Assembly (NCBI GenBank): GCA_003694525.1
Contig: RFLK01000098.1
Location: 1 to 5,018, forward strand
Length of the DNA stretch: 5,018 bases
Direction: 5' to 3'
From: Candidatus Woesearchaeota archaeon
GTDB lineage: Archaea; Nanobdellota; Nanobdellia; Woesearchaeales; ARS49
Below, one piece after another: positions 4,619 to 5,018 of the stretch. The first letter of the stretch is position 1. Each line of letters starts with the position of its first letter. The notes below the pieces were generated by a model, which made no database searches, was not told where the DNA came from, and saw only the letters and a list, made by a program, of their open reading frames with translations. Made by a program: the position numbers and the translations under genes.

Positions 4619-5018
4619 CCACTTTTCTATGTCTTTTTTGAATCGTTCTATTGTTTTTATTACGTGTTGGGGTTGAGTTTGAAGCTCTTTGGCGGTTTGC
4701 AGGAGTATTGCTCCTTTTTGCTCTTTTGTTGACTTTAGTTGCAGTTTTTCTATTTTCTCGCCTTTCTTTTTAGATTTCTTGGCTTTTTTCCATGCTTCAA
4801 AGAGTTCCTTTGCTCTTGCAGGAATTTGTGATACTTTGCATTCTAGGATTTTTGCTATTTTGTCCAGTTCTTTTTTCTCTTCCTCAAGTATTTTCTCTGC
4901 GGCTCTTCCTGCTGCAAATGTTATTCTTACTATGCCGTCTTTGACTTTGCTTGATTTTATTATTACGATTCGTCCTGCTTCTATTGTGTTGTTAAGGTGG
5001 GTTCCCCCGCAGGCTTCA
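4607..5018 (-). CDS. alaS: Alanyl-tRNA synthetase, C-terminal part (5' end outside window)
   Basis: The last 136 residues of a synthetase that charges tRNA-Ala in the cytoplasm. The fragment opens EACGGTH, the C-x3-H end of the metal-binding HxxxH...CxxxH motif of the editing (SAD) domain. It continues RIVIIKSSKVKDGIVRITFA and AGRAA, the conserved end of that domain in AlaRS. Then come KIAKILECKVSQIPARAKEL and FEAWKK, matching the helical FFEEWKE region of archaeal AlaRS. A second similar helical segment follows (TAKELQTQPQHVIKTIERF), and the protein ends at WSSE. The globular C-Ala domain of longer archaeal enzymes is absent. A free-standing AlaX-type editing protein is the main alternative, since the catalytic core is not in view. 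The stop codon overlaps the convergent HEPN-like gene by 12 bases. Confidence 0.87.
   Translation of the reverse strand, partial: EACGGTHLNNTIEAGRIVIIKSSKVKDGIVRITFAAGRAAEKILEEEKKELDKIAKILECKVSQIPARAKELFEAWKKAKKSKKKGEKIEKLQLKSTKEQKGAILLQTAKELQTQPQHVIKTIERFKKDIEKWSSE

Noticed and set aside
4631..4660. T-runs after the HEPN-like gene as an archaeal terminator
   Set aside because: The whole + strand is T-rich and similar runs occur inside genes, so the runs are not diagnostic; this stretch is also alaS coding sequence.

Overview
The window looks like a metagenomic contig end from a small-genome archaeon, most likely a DPANN lineage (Woesearchaeota/Pacearchaeota-like). Three things point there. 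Five genes have a TATA element about 24-30 bases before the start codon and no ribosome-binding site, as expected for archaeal leaderless mRNAs. The window carries an Nre DNA repair protein, a family found only in archaea. It also carries an archaeal-type alanyl-tRNA synthetase tail that stops without the usual globular C-terminal domain. The placement within DPANN is an inference from protein likeness, not from a marker tree.

Layout. Bases 1 to about 70 do not belong with the rest: they are 68% GC over the first 60 bases, against 27% over the next 60, and on the + strand they encode a piece of a bacterial HerA-like (DUF853/YjgR) ATPase. This is probably a chimeric assembly end. From there to 706 (minus strand) runs the 5' part of an unrecognised coiled-coil protein. 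At 749-1792 (minus) is a complete DHH/DHHA1 phosphoesterase. A 73-base bidirectional promoter region separates it from a plus-strand pair: a 44-residue four-cysteine protein (1866-2000), then the Nre repair protein (2027-3187) with a PCNA-binding-like C-terminus. Convergent to Nre, with stop codons interlocked in one CTAG, is a lipoprotein (3184-3873, minus). A second compact bidirectional promoter region of 76 bases leads to a DUF4145/HEPN-like protein (3950-4618, plus). Its end overlaps by 12 bases the end of alaS (4607-5018, minus, 5' end outside the window).

How the genes work together. The DHH phosphoesterase and Nre are divergent neighbours and both are plausibly nucleic-acid maintenance proteins, one a nuclease/phosphodiesterase and one a PCNA-linked repair factor. 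The Cys-rich small protein probably shares the Nre transcript. The remaining genes show no evident common pathway. Genes are packed with almost no spacing.

A window-wide feature is a strong strand asymmetry: the + strand is T- and G-rich whichever strand is coding, so plus-strand genes favour T/G-ending codons and minus-strand genes favour A/C-ending ones. I see no RNA genes, CRISPR arrays, insertion sequences or long repeats. I found no clear new multi-gene system; the best candidates for undescribed biology are the small Cys-rich protein, the coiled-coil protein, the lipoprotein and the HEPN-like protein.
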